Shown here piece after piece: positions 7,583-15,940 of a stretch of 49,042 nt of DNA. Position numbers and translations under genes: made by a program. Source of the stretch: UBA11606 sp049437325 (GTDB taxonomy: Bacteria; Actinomycetota; Acidimicrobiia; Acidimicrobiales; Aldehydirespiratoraceae); the NCBI GenBank assembly GCA_049437325.1, contig JBMTIM010000024.1:1-49042 (forward strand), in the 5' to 3' direction. Positions within the stretch are counted from its first letter, which is position 1; the number at the start of each line of letters is the position of its first letter. Below the pieces are notes generated by a model. The model saw only the letters and a program-made list of their open reading frames with translations. It was not told the DNA's origin and did not search any database.

Positions 7583-8149
7583 ATGAGCCGACTTCGGCAA
7601 CTCACAACGATCGCGCTCGCCATCGTCATGGCAGTGTCGTGCAGCGACGACGGCACCGTCGCCGCTGGCGACAGTCCCTCGGTCAACGGCAGTCTCGACG
7701 ACCGGCCCGAGCCCGAAACCACCGACCAACCCCAACCCGAACCCGAAACCACCGACCAACCCCAACCCGAACCCGAACCCACCGACGAGCCACTCGGCGC
7801 CGGTCCGTACCCGATCGCCGACATCGTGATCGACGTCGACCCAGGCGACGGAGCGACCCGCACGTATCGACTTGTCTGCCGAGGGGACACCGCGACCTTC
7901 ACCGGCGAAACCGCACTCGATGCCGGCCGAGCCTGTCTTGCCCTCGACGAACGTGACGTTCGTAACCGACTCCTCACCGACGACCATCTTGAACTGGGGT
8001 GCACCCAGCAATACGGCGGTCCCCAGCTCGCTCACATCACGGGATCGATCGAGGACAACGCAGTCGACGCCACGATCAACCGAGCGAACGGTTGCGGCAT
8101 CGCTGATTGGGGTGGCCTGTTGGCCGCACTGCTTCCGCCAGTGGGTTGA
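7583..8149 (+). CDS. Subtilisin-inhibitor-like (SSI family) lipoprotein
   Basis: A 188-residue protein. A short signal peptide ends in VMAVSC (Cys20 as probable lipidation site). A Pro/Glu/Thr linker with two exact ten-residue repeats (about 42-70) leads to an SSI-like domain (about 75-188): Cys99-Cys118 and Cys140-Cys171 match the two family disulfides, and HITGSI and ANGCGIADW match family landmarks. SSI proteins inhibit serine proteases through the loop after the third Cys; here that loop reads CTQQYGGP, placing Gln at the predicted P1 position. The start is set by GGGAG upstream; the longer frame has no such site. Confidence 0.75.
   Translation: MSRLRQLTTIALAIVMAVSCSDDGTVAAGDSPSVNGSLDDRPEPETTDQPQPEPETTDQPQPEPEPTDEPLGAGPYPIADIVIDVDPGDGATRTYRLVCRGDTATFTGETALDAGRACLALDERDVRNRLLTDDHLELGCTQQYGGPQLAHITGSIEDNAVDATINRANGCGIADWGGLLAALLPPVG
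7712..7771 (+). repeat. Two perfect 30-bp tandem repeats
   Basis: Units 7712-7741 and 7742-7771 are identical 30-mers inside the linker of the SSI-like gene, each coding ten residues (PETTDQPQPE). A degenerate third copy follows. This kind of in-frame repeat can change length by slippage without breaking the gene. Confidence 0.9.
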
Positions 8150-8166
8150 GTGCAGCAACGACTCAA
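8146..8166 (+). terminator. Inverted repeat at the SSI-like stop codon
   Basis: TTGAGT and ACTCAA are perfect 6-bp complements separated by nine bases; the stop codon lies in the left arm. No T tract follows, so a termination role is doubtful. Confidence 0.25.
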
Positions 8167-8270
8167 GGAGGGCCGTTCGGCACCTCGGTTCGAAGCATTC
8201 CGTATGGGCAGTTCATTCACCTACGGTCCGAACAGCGCTCAGCGCCGAGGTCTGCGGGTCTTGGCGGCGG

Positions 8271-8276
8271 TAGTTT
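8271..8276 (+). promoter_or_regulatory. -10-like TAGTTT, leaderless thiolase
   Basis: TAGTTT ends six bases before the ATG at 8283; no Shine-Dalgarno sequence is present. Confidence 0.4.
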
Positions 8277-8282
8277 TGGGCC

Positions 8283-9467
8283 ATGACCGAAACCGTGATC
8301 CTCTCCGGCGCTCGTACCCCGATCGGCAAGATGTCCGGTGCGCTCGCCTCGTTCAGCGGCACCGACCTCGGCGGGCTCGCAATCGAAGAAGCGCTGAAAC
8401 GGGCCGGCGTGGCCGGCGATGATGTCGACTTCGTCTACATGGGTCAGGTGGTCCAGGGTGGTGCAGGTCAGGTCCCCGCTCGTCAGGCTGCGCTGAAGGG
8501 TGGCATCCCCCTCTCCGTTCCCTCGACGGCAATCAACAAGGCGTGCCCGTCGGGGCTCAATGCGATCGCCCTCTCCCACCGCCAGATCGCTGTGGGTGAA
8601 GCCGAACTGTGCGTGGCGGGCGGCATGGAATCGATGACCCAGGCCCCGTACATCCTCCCGCAAGGTCGCGAGGGGTACCGCTACGGCGACGCCACGATGC
8701 ACGACTCGCTCACGCTCGACGGCCTCTACTGCTCGATCGAACACGAGTTGATGGGAGCCGGGACCGAGCGCTACGCAGCCGCAGCCGAGATGGCCCGGGA
8801 GCCGATGGATGCCTATTCGGCGCTGTCGCACGAGCGTGCTGCGATTGCGCAGAAAGATGGACTCTTGGCCGAAGAGATCGTGCCGGTCACCGTTCCCCAG
8901 CGCCGGGGGGAAGACATCGTCGTGCGCGACGACGAGGGCATCCGAGTCGGTACCACCGCGGAATCGTTGAGCGGCCTGAAGGGCGCATTCGGTGGTGCTG
9001 GGAACGTCACTGCCGGAAACGCCTCGCAGATCTCCGACGGCGGCGCAGCAGCCGTCATCACCACGAAGGCGAAAGCCGAGGCGCTCGGCATCGAGCCACT
9101 GGCCGAGATCATCGCCTACGGCGAGGTTGCCGGCCCTGACACGTCGCTTCTCTCCCAGCCGAGCCGTGCGACGATGGTTGCACTCGAACGGGCGGGACTG
9201 ACGCTCACCGATGTCGATCTGTTCGAGTTCAACGAGGCGTTCGCAGCCGTTGCCATTGCATCGATGGCCGACCTGGGCATCCCCACCGACATCGTCAACG
9301 TCAACGGTGGCGCGATTGCGCTCGGACATCCGATCGGTATGTCCGGTGCCCGAATCGCCATCCATCTCGCCTATGAACTCAAGCGCCGGGGTGGCGGCAT
9401 CGGTGTCGCAGCGCTCTGCGGCGGCGGCGGACAGGGCGATGCACTCGTCATCAAGGTGAACAACTGA
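8283..9467 (+). CDS. Acetyl-CoA C-acetyltransferase (thiolase)
   Basis: A 394-residue biosynthetic-type thiolase, which condenses two acetyl-CoA to acetoacetyl-CoA or runs in reverse in fatty acid breakdown. The active-site Cys88 lies in NKACPSGLNAI. The FNEAFAAVA segment, GHPIGMSGAR (catalytic His) and the C-terminal CGGGGQG (second catalytic Cys) are all intact. No ribosome-binding site is visible; TAGTTT at 8271-8276 lies six bases before the ATG, so a leaderless mRNA is likely. It probably works with the 3-hydroxybutyryl-CoA dehydrogenase at 4585. The exact substrate chain length is not certain. Confidence 0.93.
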   Translation: MTETVILSGARTPIGKMSGALASFSGTDLGGLAIEEALKRAGVAGDDVDFVYMGQVVQGGAGQVPARQAALKGGIPLSVPSTAINKACPSGLNAIALSHRQIAVGEAELCVAGGMESMTQAPYILPQGREGYRYGDATMHDSLTLDGLYCSIEHELMGAGTERYAAAAEMAREPMDAYSALSHERAAIAQKDGLLAEEIVPVTVPQRRGEDIVVRDDEGIRVGTTAESLSGLKGAFGGAGNVTAGNASQISDGGAAAVITTKAKAEALGIEPLAEIIAYGEVAGPDTSLLSQPSRATMVALERAGLTLTDVDLFEFNEAFAAVAIASMADLGIPTDIVNVNGGAIALGHPIGMSGARIAIHLAYELKRRGGGIGVAALCGGGGQGDALVIKVNN

Positions 9468-9480
9468 TCGGAGCCTCGCA

Positions 9481-10197
9481 ATGCGAGGGATTCTCACCGT
9501 GGCACTCGCAGCGGCACTCCTGCTTGCCGCCTGCAGTAGCGCCGAAGATGTCGGAGCACCGGCAGTGTCGATCACGGCCCCCGTCACGACGACGACCGCC
9601 GGCACGACCCCCGTCACCACACCCACAACGACCAGCACCACCCCACCGACCACCACCACCGAACCAACCACGACAACGACAGTCACGACGACAACCACAA
9701 CCACCGTCCCGACCATCGACATCGACGGATCTCCGATGATCGAGTTTTCGATCGACATCGACGAGGAGTCGTTCGACGGGCAACTCACCGAAGCCGGATT
9801 CACAACCTTCGTTGTCGAGACGCTTCGCGACGAACGATCGTGGATCAGCCGGGGTGTGGGATTTCGCCTGGTCGACGACGGCGGACTGTTCACGGTCACC
9901 GTTGCGACACCAGCCCGAACCGACCAGCTGTGTTGGCCGCTCCGGACCAACGGTCGATACTCGTGTGCGCGAAACGGCTGGATCGTGTTCAACAGTGATC
10001 GCTGGTTCGGCGCGACCGACTCGTGGCCAGCCGATCTCGAGACGTATCGCCGCTATCTCGTCAACCACGAGATCGGTCACTACATCCTCGGCGCCGGTCA
10101 TCCCCGCTGTCCCGGCCCCGGTCAGCTCGCACCGATCATGATGCAACAGACCAAGGGGCTCGATGGGTGCGAACCGAACGGCTGGGTCGATCCCTAG
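9481..10197 (+). CDS. DUF3152 family lipoprotein with HExxH motif
   Basis: A 238-residue protein. The signal peptide ends in the lipobox LLAAC (Cys18). A long Thr/Pro linker (about 29-79) follows, then the DUF3152 domain. It contains NHEIGHYILGAGHPRC with H196, E197, H200 and a third His at 207, and a later MMQQT that may be a Met-turn, so it resembles a zinc-dependent protease. Four Cys (151, 162, 210, 230) could form disulfides outside the membrane. It starts 13 bases after the thiolase, so the two are probably co-transcribed. Enzyme activity of the family is not established as far as I know. Confidence 0.8.
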   Translation: MRGILTVALAAALLLAACSSAEDVGAPAVSITAPVTTTTAGTTPVTTPTTTSTTPPTTTTEPTTTTTVTTTTTTTVPTIDIDGSPMIEFSIDIDEESFDGQLTEAGFTTFVVETLRDERSWISRGVGFRLVDDGGLFTVTVATPARTDQLCWPLRTNGRYSCARNGWIVFNSDRWFGATDSWPADLETYRRYLVNHEIGHYILGAGHPRCPGPGQLAPIMMQQTKGLDGCEPNGWVDP

Positions 10198-10245
10198 CTG
10201 CGCGCCGGCCGTTCGTCGGTGCCGACGCCACCAGCCGATGATGTG

Positions 10246-11190
10246 TCATGCCGACGACGCAACGACTGCTTCACCCACCGTTTGTGTTCGCCACATGAAC
10301 CGTGTCTCTGACGGATCGACCGGGTGGCGACAGTGCATCACCAGCCGGTTGTCCCACACGACAACCTGGCCCCGACGCCACGCATGGCGATAGGTGAAGT
10401 CGTCCTGCGTTGCGTGGGCCCACAGGGCATCGAGCAACGCCTCGCTCTCTTCGAGCGGCAGATCTTCCACGTACCCGTTGGTCCGCCGACCGAGAAAGAG
10501 CGCCTCGTGTTCGGTTCCGGGTAGCCGCCGCAGGATCGGATGGTACGTGCCGATCGCCTCGATCGGCGTCGCTGGTTCGGTCATGCCGACACGCAACGCC
10601 CCGTTGCTCGAAAACGTCGAATCGTGCTTGATCCGTTTGCCCTCCACCCGCCTGCGAAGCTCGGCTGAAAGGCTCTGCGCGGCGAGGACCTGGCTGCAGA
10701 ATCCCGTATCACCGCCCCGTTCCGGGACCTGGCGAGCGTGCAGCAGGGTGAACGTCGGCGGGTTCGGGATGTAGCTCATGTCGGTGTGCCACTCCCACTC
10801 ACCGAAAAACTTCTCATCCGTCTCGATCGGTTCACCGGTCCGGGGATGCACGTTGCCGAGGAAGAGCAGGTACGGATCGATGCCCTGCGCCTCCAATCGG
10901 GCGACCTGTTCCTCGACCGTCAGCTCGTCTTCACCGTCGACCCTGCCCTTGCCGTAGCCCGTGATCAGTCCCGGCGCGAACTCGTTGTGGCCGAACACGC
11001 GGGTGAGCGCGTTGAGCTCAGCGACCTCGAGCATGCGTCCGAACTCGAACACGAGCGTGCCGTGATGATCGACCGCTGCCCGACGAAGCAGGTCGGCTGC
11101 CGCCGCATCATCGGGCAAGGCCGACGGCTCGACGCCGAAGATGCGAGCACCGAAACGGGCACCCTCGATCGGCTGAACGTCGATGTCCAT
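10246..11190 (-). CDS. TauD/TfdA-family Fe(II)/2-oxoglutarate dioxygenase
   Basis: A 314-residue protein. The iron-binding facial triad is H135-x-D137 in WEWHTDMSY and the distal H286 in RLVMHCRHP; R297 in the C-terminal TRFMWR would bind 2-oxoglutarate. These enzymes hydroxylate small molecules such as taurine or herbicides; the substrate here is unknown. Its ATG overlaps the stop of the VOC gene by one base (TGATG), which indicates translational coupling. Confidence 0.88.
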   Translation of the reverse strand: MDIDVQPIEGARFGARIFGVEPSALPDDAAAADLLRRAAVDHHGTLVFEFGRMLEVAELNALTRVFGHNEFAPGLITGYGKGRVDGEDELTVEEQVARLEAQGIDPYLLFLGNVHPRTGEPIETDEKFFGEWEWHTDMSYIPNPPTFTLLHARQVPERGGDTGFCSQVLAAQSLSAELRRRVEGKRIKHDSTFSSNGALRVGMTEPATPIEAIGTYHPILRRLPGTEHEALFLGRRTNGYVEDLPLEESEALLDALWAHATQDDFTYRHAWRRGQVVVWDNRLVMHCRHPVDPSETRFMWRTQTVGEAVVASSA

Positions 11191-11549
11191 CAGTGACCCG
11201 ACGCAAGACAGAAACGGTTGCCTTCGGGATCGGCCATGATCGCCCACCGAAACCCCGCCGCCTCGTGCTCCTCGACGAAGGTTCCACCCAGCGTCTCGAC
11301 GGCAGCGCGCGCCTCGTCGACATTGTCGACCTGGGTGTCGAGGTGGACCCGACCCGACGTTGCTCCAGGTTCCGATGATGCCTGCAGCGCAAGCATCACA
11401 CCCCCGGGGTGCTGCGGTTCGAACCAGCAAAACCCCGGAAACTCGGTTCGAACACCGGTTCCGAGCATCGCTGACCAGAACGCCTTCTCGCGCTCGAAGT
11501 CCGAGACATTGATCACGACCGCTCCGATCTTGGCCACTGCAGCGCTCAT
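11190..11549 (-). CDS. VOC-family (glyoxalase/bleomycin-resistance fold) protein
   Basis: A 119-residue single-module vicinal-oxygen-chelate protein: IGAVVINVSDFEREKAFW at the start, RVHLDTQVDNVDEARA in the middle and WAIMADPEGNRFCLA at the end. These are the usual beta-alpha-beta-beta-beta elements. Metal ligands are not all obvious, so it may bind rather than convert its ligand. AGGGAGA lies upstream within the end of lacZ. It sits between lacZ and the TauD-like gene in a minus-strand operon. Confidence 0.8.
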   Translation of the reverse strand: MSAAVAKIGAVVINVSDFEREKAFWSAMLGTGVRTEFPGFCWFEPQHPGGVMLALQASSEPGATSGRVHLDTQVDNVDEARAAVETLGGTFVEEHEAAGFRWAIMADPEGNRFCLASGH

Positions 11550-11568
11550 GGATCGACGATATCTCCCT

Positions 11569-14500
11569 TCAGCGGGCGGAGCCCAGGTACCAGGTCCAGC
11601 GATGCGAGCCGGCGCCGACGATGAACTCGGGAAGCGTGTCGGGTCCGCAGGCATCGGTGCCAAGGCCGCGAACGGCGGCATCGATGTGTACCTCCGTGGT
11701 GCCTGATCGCTCGAGCTCCGCCAGGGTCGCGGCGGCGGTCAGGGCTGCGTCATGATGCGAACGAGCAGTCATCACGAGCGGCCGGCCACCCTCGACTCGC
11801 AAACCCTGGCCACCCTTGTTCCTGAGCGTCATCCAGCGAGTGGCGACATGGGCGGCATGCTCCTGTGGCACGACGTAGGGGTGGTACTGCGCGTCCACCG
11901 TCGACGACCACCGTCCGATCGTGGCGCTCGAGTTGCGGTCGGGGTATGTCTCGTGTGGACCAGGACCGAACCACTCCATCCGGGCGAAGGAAGCAGGCAC
12001 TTCGAAGCGCACACCGACCCGGGGCATGTCTCGCCAGCGACTCGGAAGGTCGATGCGCTCGTCGAATCGGGCCAGCCCATTCTCGATCGTGATCGTGGTG
12101 CGATGGCGGGCCTCCTCGTCTGTACCGACAAGTCGCCGAGCGATCGAGATGAGCTCGGCGTCACCCCGGCGACGGCGGGTCAGCGAGTCTGTGACGAGCT
12201 CGGCCTCCTCGAGACCCCATCGCAGCCACGCCTGCCGGCGACCCTGGATCTCGCTCATCCAACCCTGCTGGACACCGTCATTGTCGGTCGGGGCCCGCCA
12301 CAGCCAGGGCACGATGTCACCGTCGACGACCGTTACACCGTCGATGCGGACGCCGGCGATTCCAGTCTCGGTGGTCTCCACCTCAACGATGCGGCGCCGA
12401 GCCGGTCTCGCCGCTGGCCGACCGCCGAGCGGGAACTGCTGCCACGAGACGACATGTCCCCTCCGAGCCCAGTCGGTCGAACGGCGCTGGATGAACTCGA
12501 CCAGCAGGTGAGCTTCTCCGTCGGGTAGCTGTCGAGGCAGCGGGAGCGAGACCGTGACAGATCTGCCGGCACGAACCTCGACGTTTGTTGTCCCTCGCTC
12601 GACCCGAGTTCCGTCGACGTCGACCGTCCAACGCAACTGCAGATCGTCGATGCCGGTGAAGAAACGTCGGTTTGTGATTCGTACCCGCCGCCCGCCCACG
12701 TACTCGGCGGTCACGGGGCGACATCCCCACGCCAGTTCCCGCATCACAGGATGGGGAGTGAGATCAGGGCCCACGAGTCCGTTGATGCAGAAGTTGGCAT
12801 CGTTCGGTTCATCACCGAAGTGGCCGCCGTACGCCCAATAGAACCGACCGTGGGCATCGCGTTCGGCAAGTCCCTGGTCGCGCCAGTCCCACACGAAACC
12901 CCCGGTGATTGCGGGTTCGGACCAGAATGCATCGAGGTACCGGTCGAGCGATCCGTTCGAGTTGCCCATGGCATGGGAGTACTCGCAGATCAGCATCGGG
13001 CGATCATCGGCACCCGTCTGCTCCGCCCATCGAGCCCACGTGACGATCGTGTGGAGGGGCGGGTACATCGCAGTGAGCACGTCGTTCGACGTGCGTTCGG
13101 ATGGAGTCGGCGATCGACACCATGCGTCTGCCGCCGATGCGTTTCGCCACCGTTCCGCACCCTCGTGGTGGACGAATCGACCCGGGTCGACCCGCCGAAT
13201 CCACGCAGCAGCTGCCTCGTGCACCGGCGCATGGCCGGACTCGTTGCCGAGCGACCAACCGATGACACAGGCGTGGTTCCGGTCACGGGCCACAAGCCGC
13301 GTGACCCGGGACATGATCGCGGCCTCGTACCGGGGGTCGTGGGCGAGGGCCTTCTCCCGCCCGTGACACTCGACGTTCGCCTCGTCGATCACGTACAACC
13401 CCAACTCGTCGCACAGATCGAGAAGCCGGTGATCGTTCGGGTAGTGCGCAGTCCGAATGGCATTGAGGTTGTGCTGCTTCATCAGCACGAGTTCGTCTCG
13501 CATGTCCTCGACGGTGACGGTCTTGCCCGTGACCGGATGATGATCGTGCCGGTTCACGCCGAAGATCTTGATCGGCACGCCATTGATCATGAGCCGACGA
13601 TCAGCCAGCTCGATGCGCCGAAACCCCACGCGGGTCAGATGCGCTTCGACGACTGCACCGTTGGCGTCGACCAGTTCCGTGACGACCCGATACAGCGTCG
13701 GGGTCTCCGCAGTCCACGGGTCGATGTCGAGATCGACGAATTCGACCGAGGCCAGGTGGCCGAGAAAATCCTCGGCAGCCAGGACCTCGGCGAAGATCGA
13801 GCCTCGGGCTCGGTCATCCACTGTTGCCGTGCCACCACGTAGTCGACGCCCGCCGAGCGTCTCGAGCACGACCCGAAGTGTGTGCGCCGCCGGTGGAACA
13901 TTGAGTTGGCCGATCACCCGGAGGGAGCCGGTGCCACGATCCGAGTCGTAGTCGGCCTCGATTCGGAGATCATCGATGCGGGTGCGACCTCTCGCCTCCA
14001 AGTGCACCGACCGATGCAGGCCCGCATGCCACCAGTGGTCCTGATCCTCGATCCATGTCGCATCGGACCAGCGGATCACCATGACGGCAAGCAGGTTGTC
14101 ACCTGTGGTCAGGTGCGGTGTGAGATCGAACTCCGACGGCAGCCGGGAGTCCTTGCCCACCCCGACGAACACCCCGTTGCACCACACCGCGACGACGCTC
14201 TCGAAGCCGCCGAGATGCAACACCACGTCGCGGCCCCTCCAGAATCGAGGAACCCGAAAGGTCGTGCGATGCAGCCCCGTCGGATTGTTCGATGGGCTGT
14301 ACGGAGGCTCGGTGTCGGGCCACGGCATGACGATGTTCGTGTAGTGCGGCAGGTCTCCGGTGTGTTGGCGAGTCCAACAACCCGGGACGGCAATCGTGCG
14401 CCACCGCTCGTCAGATGTCCCCGGCAATGCCCAGCGTGCCGGTGCCGCAGCAGGCGCGTCGACGAGCCGGAACCGCCAGTCGCCGTCGAGCGAGCGGCGC

Positions 14501-14622
14501 CATGGCGAACCACCACCGACACGCGCCTCCGACGCCGATGGGTACGGCTCGAGCGGCGGGCGGGCTGCAAGCCGATTGATCTCGAAGATGTCGGGGCGGA
14601 GCAGCATCGCGGGGTCGAGCAC
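11569..14622 (-). CDS. lacZ: Beta-galactosidase, LacZ-type (GH2)
   Basis: A 1017-residue protein, close to the 1024 of E. coli LacZ and with the same domain order: jelly-roll sugar-binding domain, immunoglobulin-like domain, TIM barrel, second Ig-like domain and beta-galactosidase small-chain domain. The acid/base Glu461 lies in LGNESGHAP and the nucleophile Glu547 in ICEYSHAMGNS. WLWRAPTDNDG and the C-terminal GPGPHETYPDR typify the small-chain domain. There is no signal peptide, so it should act on imported beta-galactosides in the cytoplasm. GTG start. It lies between the nitroreductase and VOC genes on the same strand; no sugar transporter is nearby. Confidence 0.95.
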   Translation of the reverse strand: MLDPAMLLRPDIFEINRLAARPPLEPYPSASEARVGGGSPWRRSLDGDWRFRLVDAPAAAPARWALPGTSDERWRTIAVPGCWTRQHTGDLPHYTNIVMPWPDTEPPYSPSNNPTGLHRTTFRVPRFWRGRDVVLHLGGFESVVAVWCNGVFVGVGKDSRLPSEFDLTPHLTTGDNLLAVMVIRWSDATWIEDQDHWWHAGLHRSVHLEARGRTRIDDLRIEADYDSDRGTGSLRVIGQLNVPPAAHTLRVVLETLGGRRLRGGTATVDDRARGSIFAEVLAAEDFLGHLASVEFVDLDIDPWTAETPTLYRVVTELVDANGAVVEAHLTRVGFRRIELADRRLMINGVPIKIFGVNRHDHHPVTGKTVTVEDMRDELVLMKQHNLNAIRTAHYPNDHRLLDLCDELGLYVIDEANVECHGREKALAHDPRYEAAIMSRVTRLVARDRNHACVIGWSLGNESGHAPVHEAAAAWIRRVDPGRFVHHEGAERWRNASAADAWCRSPTPSERTSNDVLTAMYPPLHTIVTWARWAEQTGADDRPMLICEYSHAMGNSNGSLDRYLDAFWSEPAITGGFVWDWRDQGLAERDAHGRFYWAYGGHFGDEPNDANFCINGLVGPDLTPHPVMRELAWGCRPVTAEYVGGRRVRITNRRFFTGIDDLQLRWTVDVDGTRVERGTTNVEVRAGRSVTVSLPLPRQLPDGEAHLLVEFIQRRSTDWARRGHVVSWQQFPLGGRPAARPARRRIVEVETTETGIAGVRIDGVTVVDGDIVPWLWRAPTDNDGVQQGWMSEIQGRRQAWLRWGLEEAELVTDSLTRRRRGDAELISIARRLVGTDEEARHRTTITIENGLARFDERIDLPSRWRDMPRVGVRFEVPASFARMEWFGPGPHETYPDRNSSATIGRWSSTVDAQYHPYVVPQEHAAHVATRWMTLRNKGGQGLRVEGGRPLVMTARSHHDAALTAAATLAELERSGTTEVHIDAAVRGLGTDACGPDTLPEFIVGAGSHRWTWYLGSAR

Positions 14623-14688
14623 GGCAAGGATTCTCGCTCGCGCGTCACCGACGCGCCACGGTGGTGCGCCAGATCCGAGCGGGAGCGC

Positions 14689-15342
14689 TCAGGGCCAGAG
14701 CGGCTCGTCGATCGTGAAACCGATGTCGCTGCCCCACGCATTGCGGTAGGCGACCTCGTGGACGGGGTTTCGCTTGGCGACACCCCACCTGCCGGTCGGA
14801 TAGCCCATCGGGACACAACCGGCCATCCTCCAGCCCTCGCCCGTGGGGACGCCGAGAAGCTCGTTGACCTCGTCGCCCTTCCAGTACCCCAGCACGGTGG
14901 TGAGCGACGACCCCACGCCTTCGGCCCGAGCAGCGAGCTGGGCGCTCCAGATCGCCGGATAGATCGATCCACCACTCGTGTCGCCCCGCTCGAACGCAAA
15001 CAACAGGAGTGGATAGGTCGCAAAGTTGTCCTGCGCCCAGGTGACCGAGTTGATGATGCGGCCGAACTGTTCATCGGATTCGCTCTGGGGATCGGCAGCC
15101 GCCGCGGTCTGCTCTGCATACACCGTGCTCCACAACTGATCGATGCAGAACCGATAGTGCTCTCCCAATTCTTCCCTGATGGCCGGGTCGTCGACGAGCA
15201 TGAACCGCCACTGCTGCCCGTTCCCTCCGCTCGGCGCACGGATCGCGGCATCGAGAATGCGCATCTGCACGTCCTCGGGGATCGGATCGGGCTTGACCCG
15301 TCGCATTGCTCGCGTGGTGTAGAGCGCTTCACGGATGTCCAT
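14689..15342 (-). CDS. Nitroreductase-family flavoprotein
   Basis: A 217-residue protein of the FMN-dependent nitroreductase fold: TTRAMRRVKPDPIPED at the N-terminus, RAPSGGNGQQWRF (flavin phosphate binding) near 36-48, and EGVGSSLTTVLG and GYPTGRW further on. The family reduces nitro groups, quinones or enones with NAD(P)H; the substrate is unknown. It is divergent from the MarR gene, with a 122-base shared region that contains a palindrome, so it may be controlled by the same regulator. A longer frame to 15525 exists, but its extra sequence runs through the MarR promoter and is unlikely. Confidence 0.85.
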   Translation of the reverse strand: MDIREALYTTRAMRRVKPDPIPEDVQMRILDAAIRAPSGGNGQQWRFMLVDDPAIREELGEHYRFCIDQLWSTVYAEQTAAAADPQSESDEQFGRIINSVTWAQDNFATYPLLLFAFERGDTSGGSIYPAIWSAQLAARAEGVGSSLTTVLGYWKGDEVNELLGVPTGEGWRMAGCVPMGYPTGRWGVAKRNPVHEVAYRNAWGSDIGFTIDEPLWP

Positions 15343-15428
15343 GAACCGAGTTGAGCAGAACTCGTACCAAGGGGCAAAGGCGACGGGGCGGCCATACGGT
15401 CGACAGTTCCGACGATGAGGTCGGTCCA

Positions 15429-15458
15429 TTGACATATTCATCTGAATGTATCTACGAT
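15429..15458 (+). promoter_or_regulatory. Promoter of the kynurenine operon (leaderless)
   Basis: A perfect TTGACA at 15429-15434 and TACGAT at 15453-15458 are separated by 18 bases, an SigA-type promoter. Only six bases separate the -10 from the ATG at 15465, so transcription should start at or next to the ATG, giving a leaderless mRNA. Confidence 0.7.
15432..15451. promoter_or_regulatory. Candidate MarR operator inside the promoter spacer
   Basis: A 20-base palindrome centred on TC at 15441-15442 with 7 of 9 base pairs matching (core ATTCA-TC-TGAAT) lies between the -35 and -10 elements. A MarR dimer bound there would block RNA polymerase, which fits autorepression of the operon. Its position could also affect the divergent nitroreductase gene. 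Confidence 0.55.
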
Positions 15459-15464
15459 CGAGGC

Positions 15465-15926
15465 ATGGCGCCGCGCTTTCTCGAGGGCTACCTCCCCTAC
15501 CTCCTGCGTCACGCCGACCAGACACTGTCCGAGCCCTTCTACGCCGTCCTGAACCGCTACGGCGTCGCTCGTTCAGAATGGCGCGTCCTCGCAGTCCTCC
15601 ACGACCTCGGCGATCTCGGCGTGGTCGACCTCGCTGCTGCGTCGCTCAGTCCCCAACCCACCGTCACCCACGCCCTCCGCCGCCTCGAGAACCGCGACCT
15701 CGTCACCCGACGGCCGGGCACCCACGACAAACGCCAGCGGATCATCTCGATCACCCCGAGCGGCGCCCGCCTCACCGCAACCCTGATCGACGAGGCCACC
15801 GCACTCCAACGCGAGGCCCTTGCCGAGGTCGGCGGCCTGAGCGCACTGTCGCAACAACTCCGTGCCCTCACCGAAGCGGTCGAGGCACGAGCGCAGACAA
15901 CCCAGACAACACAGCGAGCCGGATGA
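15465..15926 (+). CDS. MarR-family transcriptional regulator of the kynurenine operon
   Basis: A 153-residue winged-helix regulator. The DNA-binding part is clear: VLAVLHDLGDLGVVDLA, then the recognition helix region SPQPTVTHALRRLENRDLV and the wing with RPGTHDKRQRIISIT. It is the first gene of the operon. Its stop overlaps the next frame (ATGA), although the ribosome-binding site favours a slightly later start there. MarR proteins usually repress and release DNA on binding a small aromatic; kynurenine or 3-hydroxyanthranilate would be natural inducers, but that is inference. Confidence 0.88.
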   Translation: MAPRFLEGYLPYLLRHADQTLSEPFYAVLNRYGVARSEWRVLAVLHDLGDLGVVDLAAASLSPQPTVTHALRRLENRDLVTRRPGTHDKRQRIISITPSGARLTATLIDEATALQREALAEVGGLSALSQQLRALTEAVEARAQTTQTTQRAG

Positions 15927-15929
15927 TGC

Positions 15930-15935
15930 AGGAGA
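15930..15935 (+). promoter_or_regulatory. Ribosome-binding site fixing the dioxygenase start
   Basis: AGGAGA lies five bases before the ATG at 15941 and favours that start over in-frame ATGs at 15923 and 15926. Confidence 0.7.
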
Positions 15936-15940
15936 ACCCG

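Noticed and set aside
8368..8560. CPSG instead of the commoner CASG/CGSG at the thiolase active site
   Set aside because: Actinobacterial thiolases vary at this position (for example CLSG) and all catalytic residues are present, so it is not unusual enough to report.
12751..15354. Long plus-strand open frames across lacZ and nitroreductase
   Set aside because: Antisense shadows; the minus-strand frames carry intact GH2 and nitroreductase motifs.
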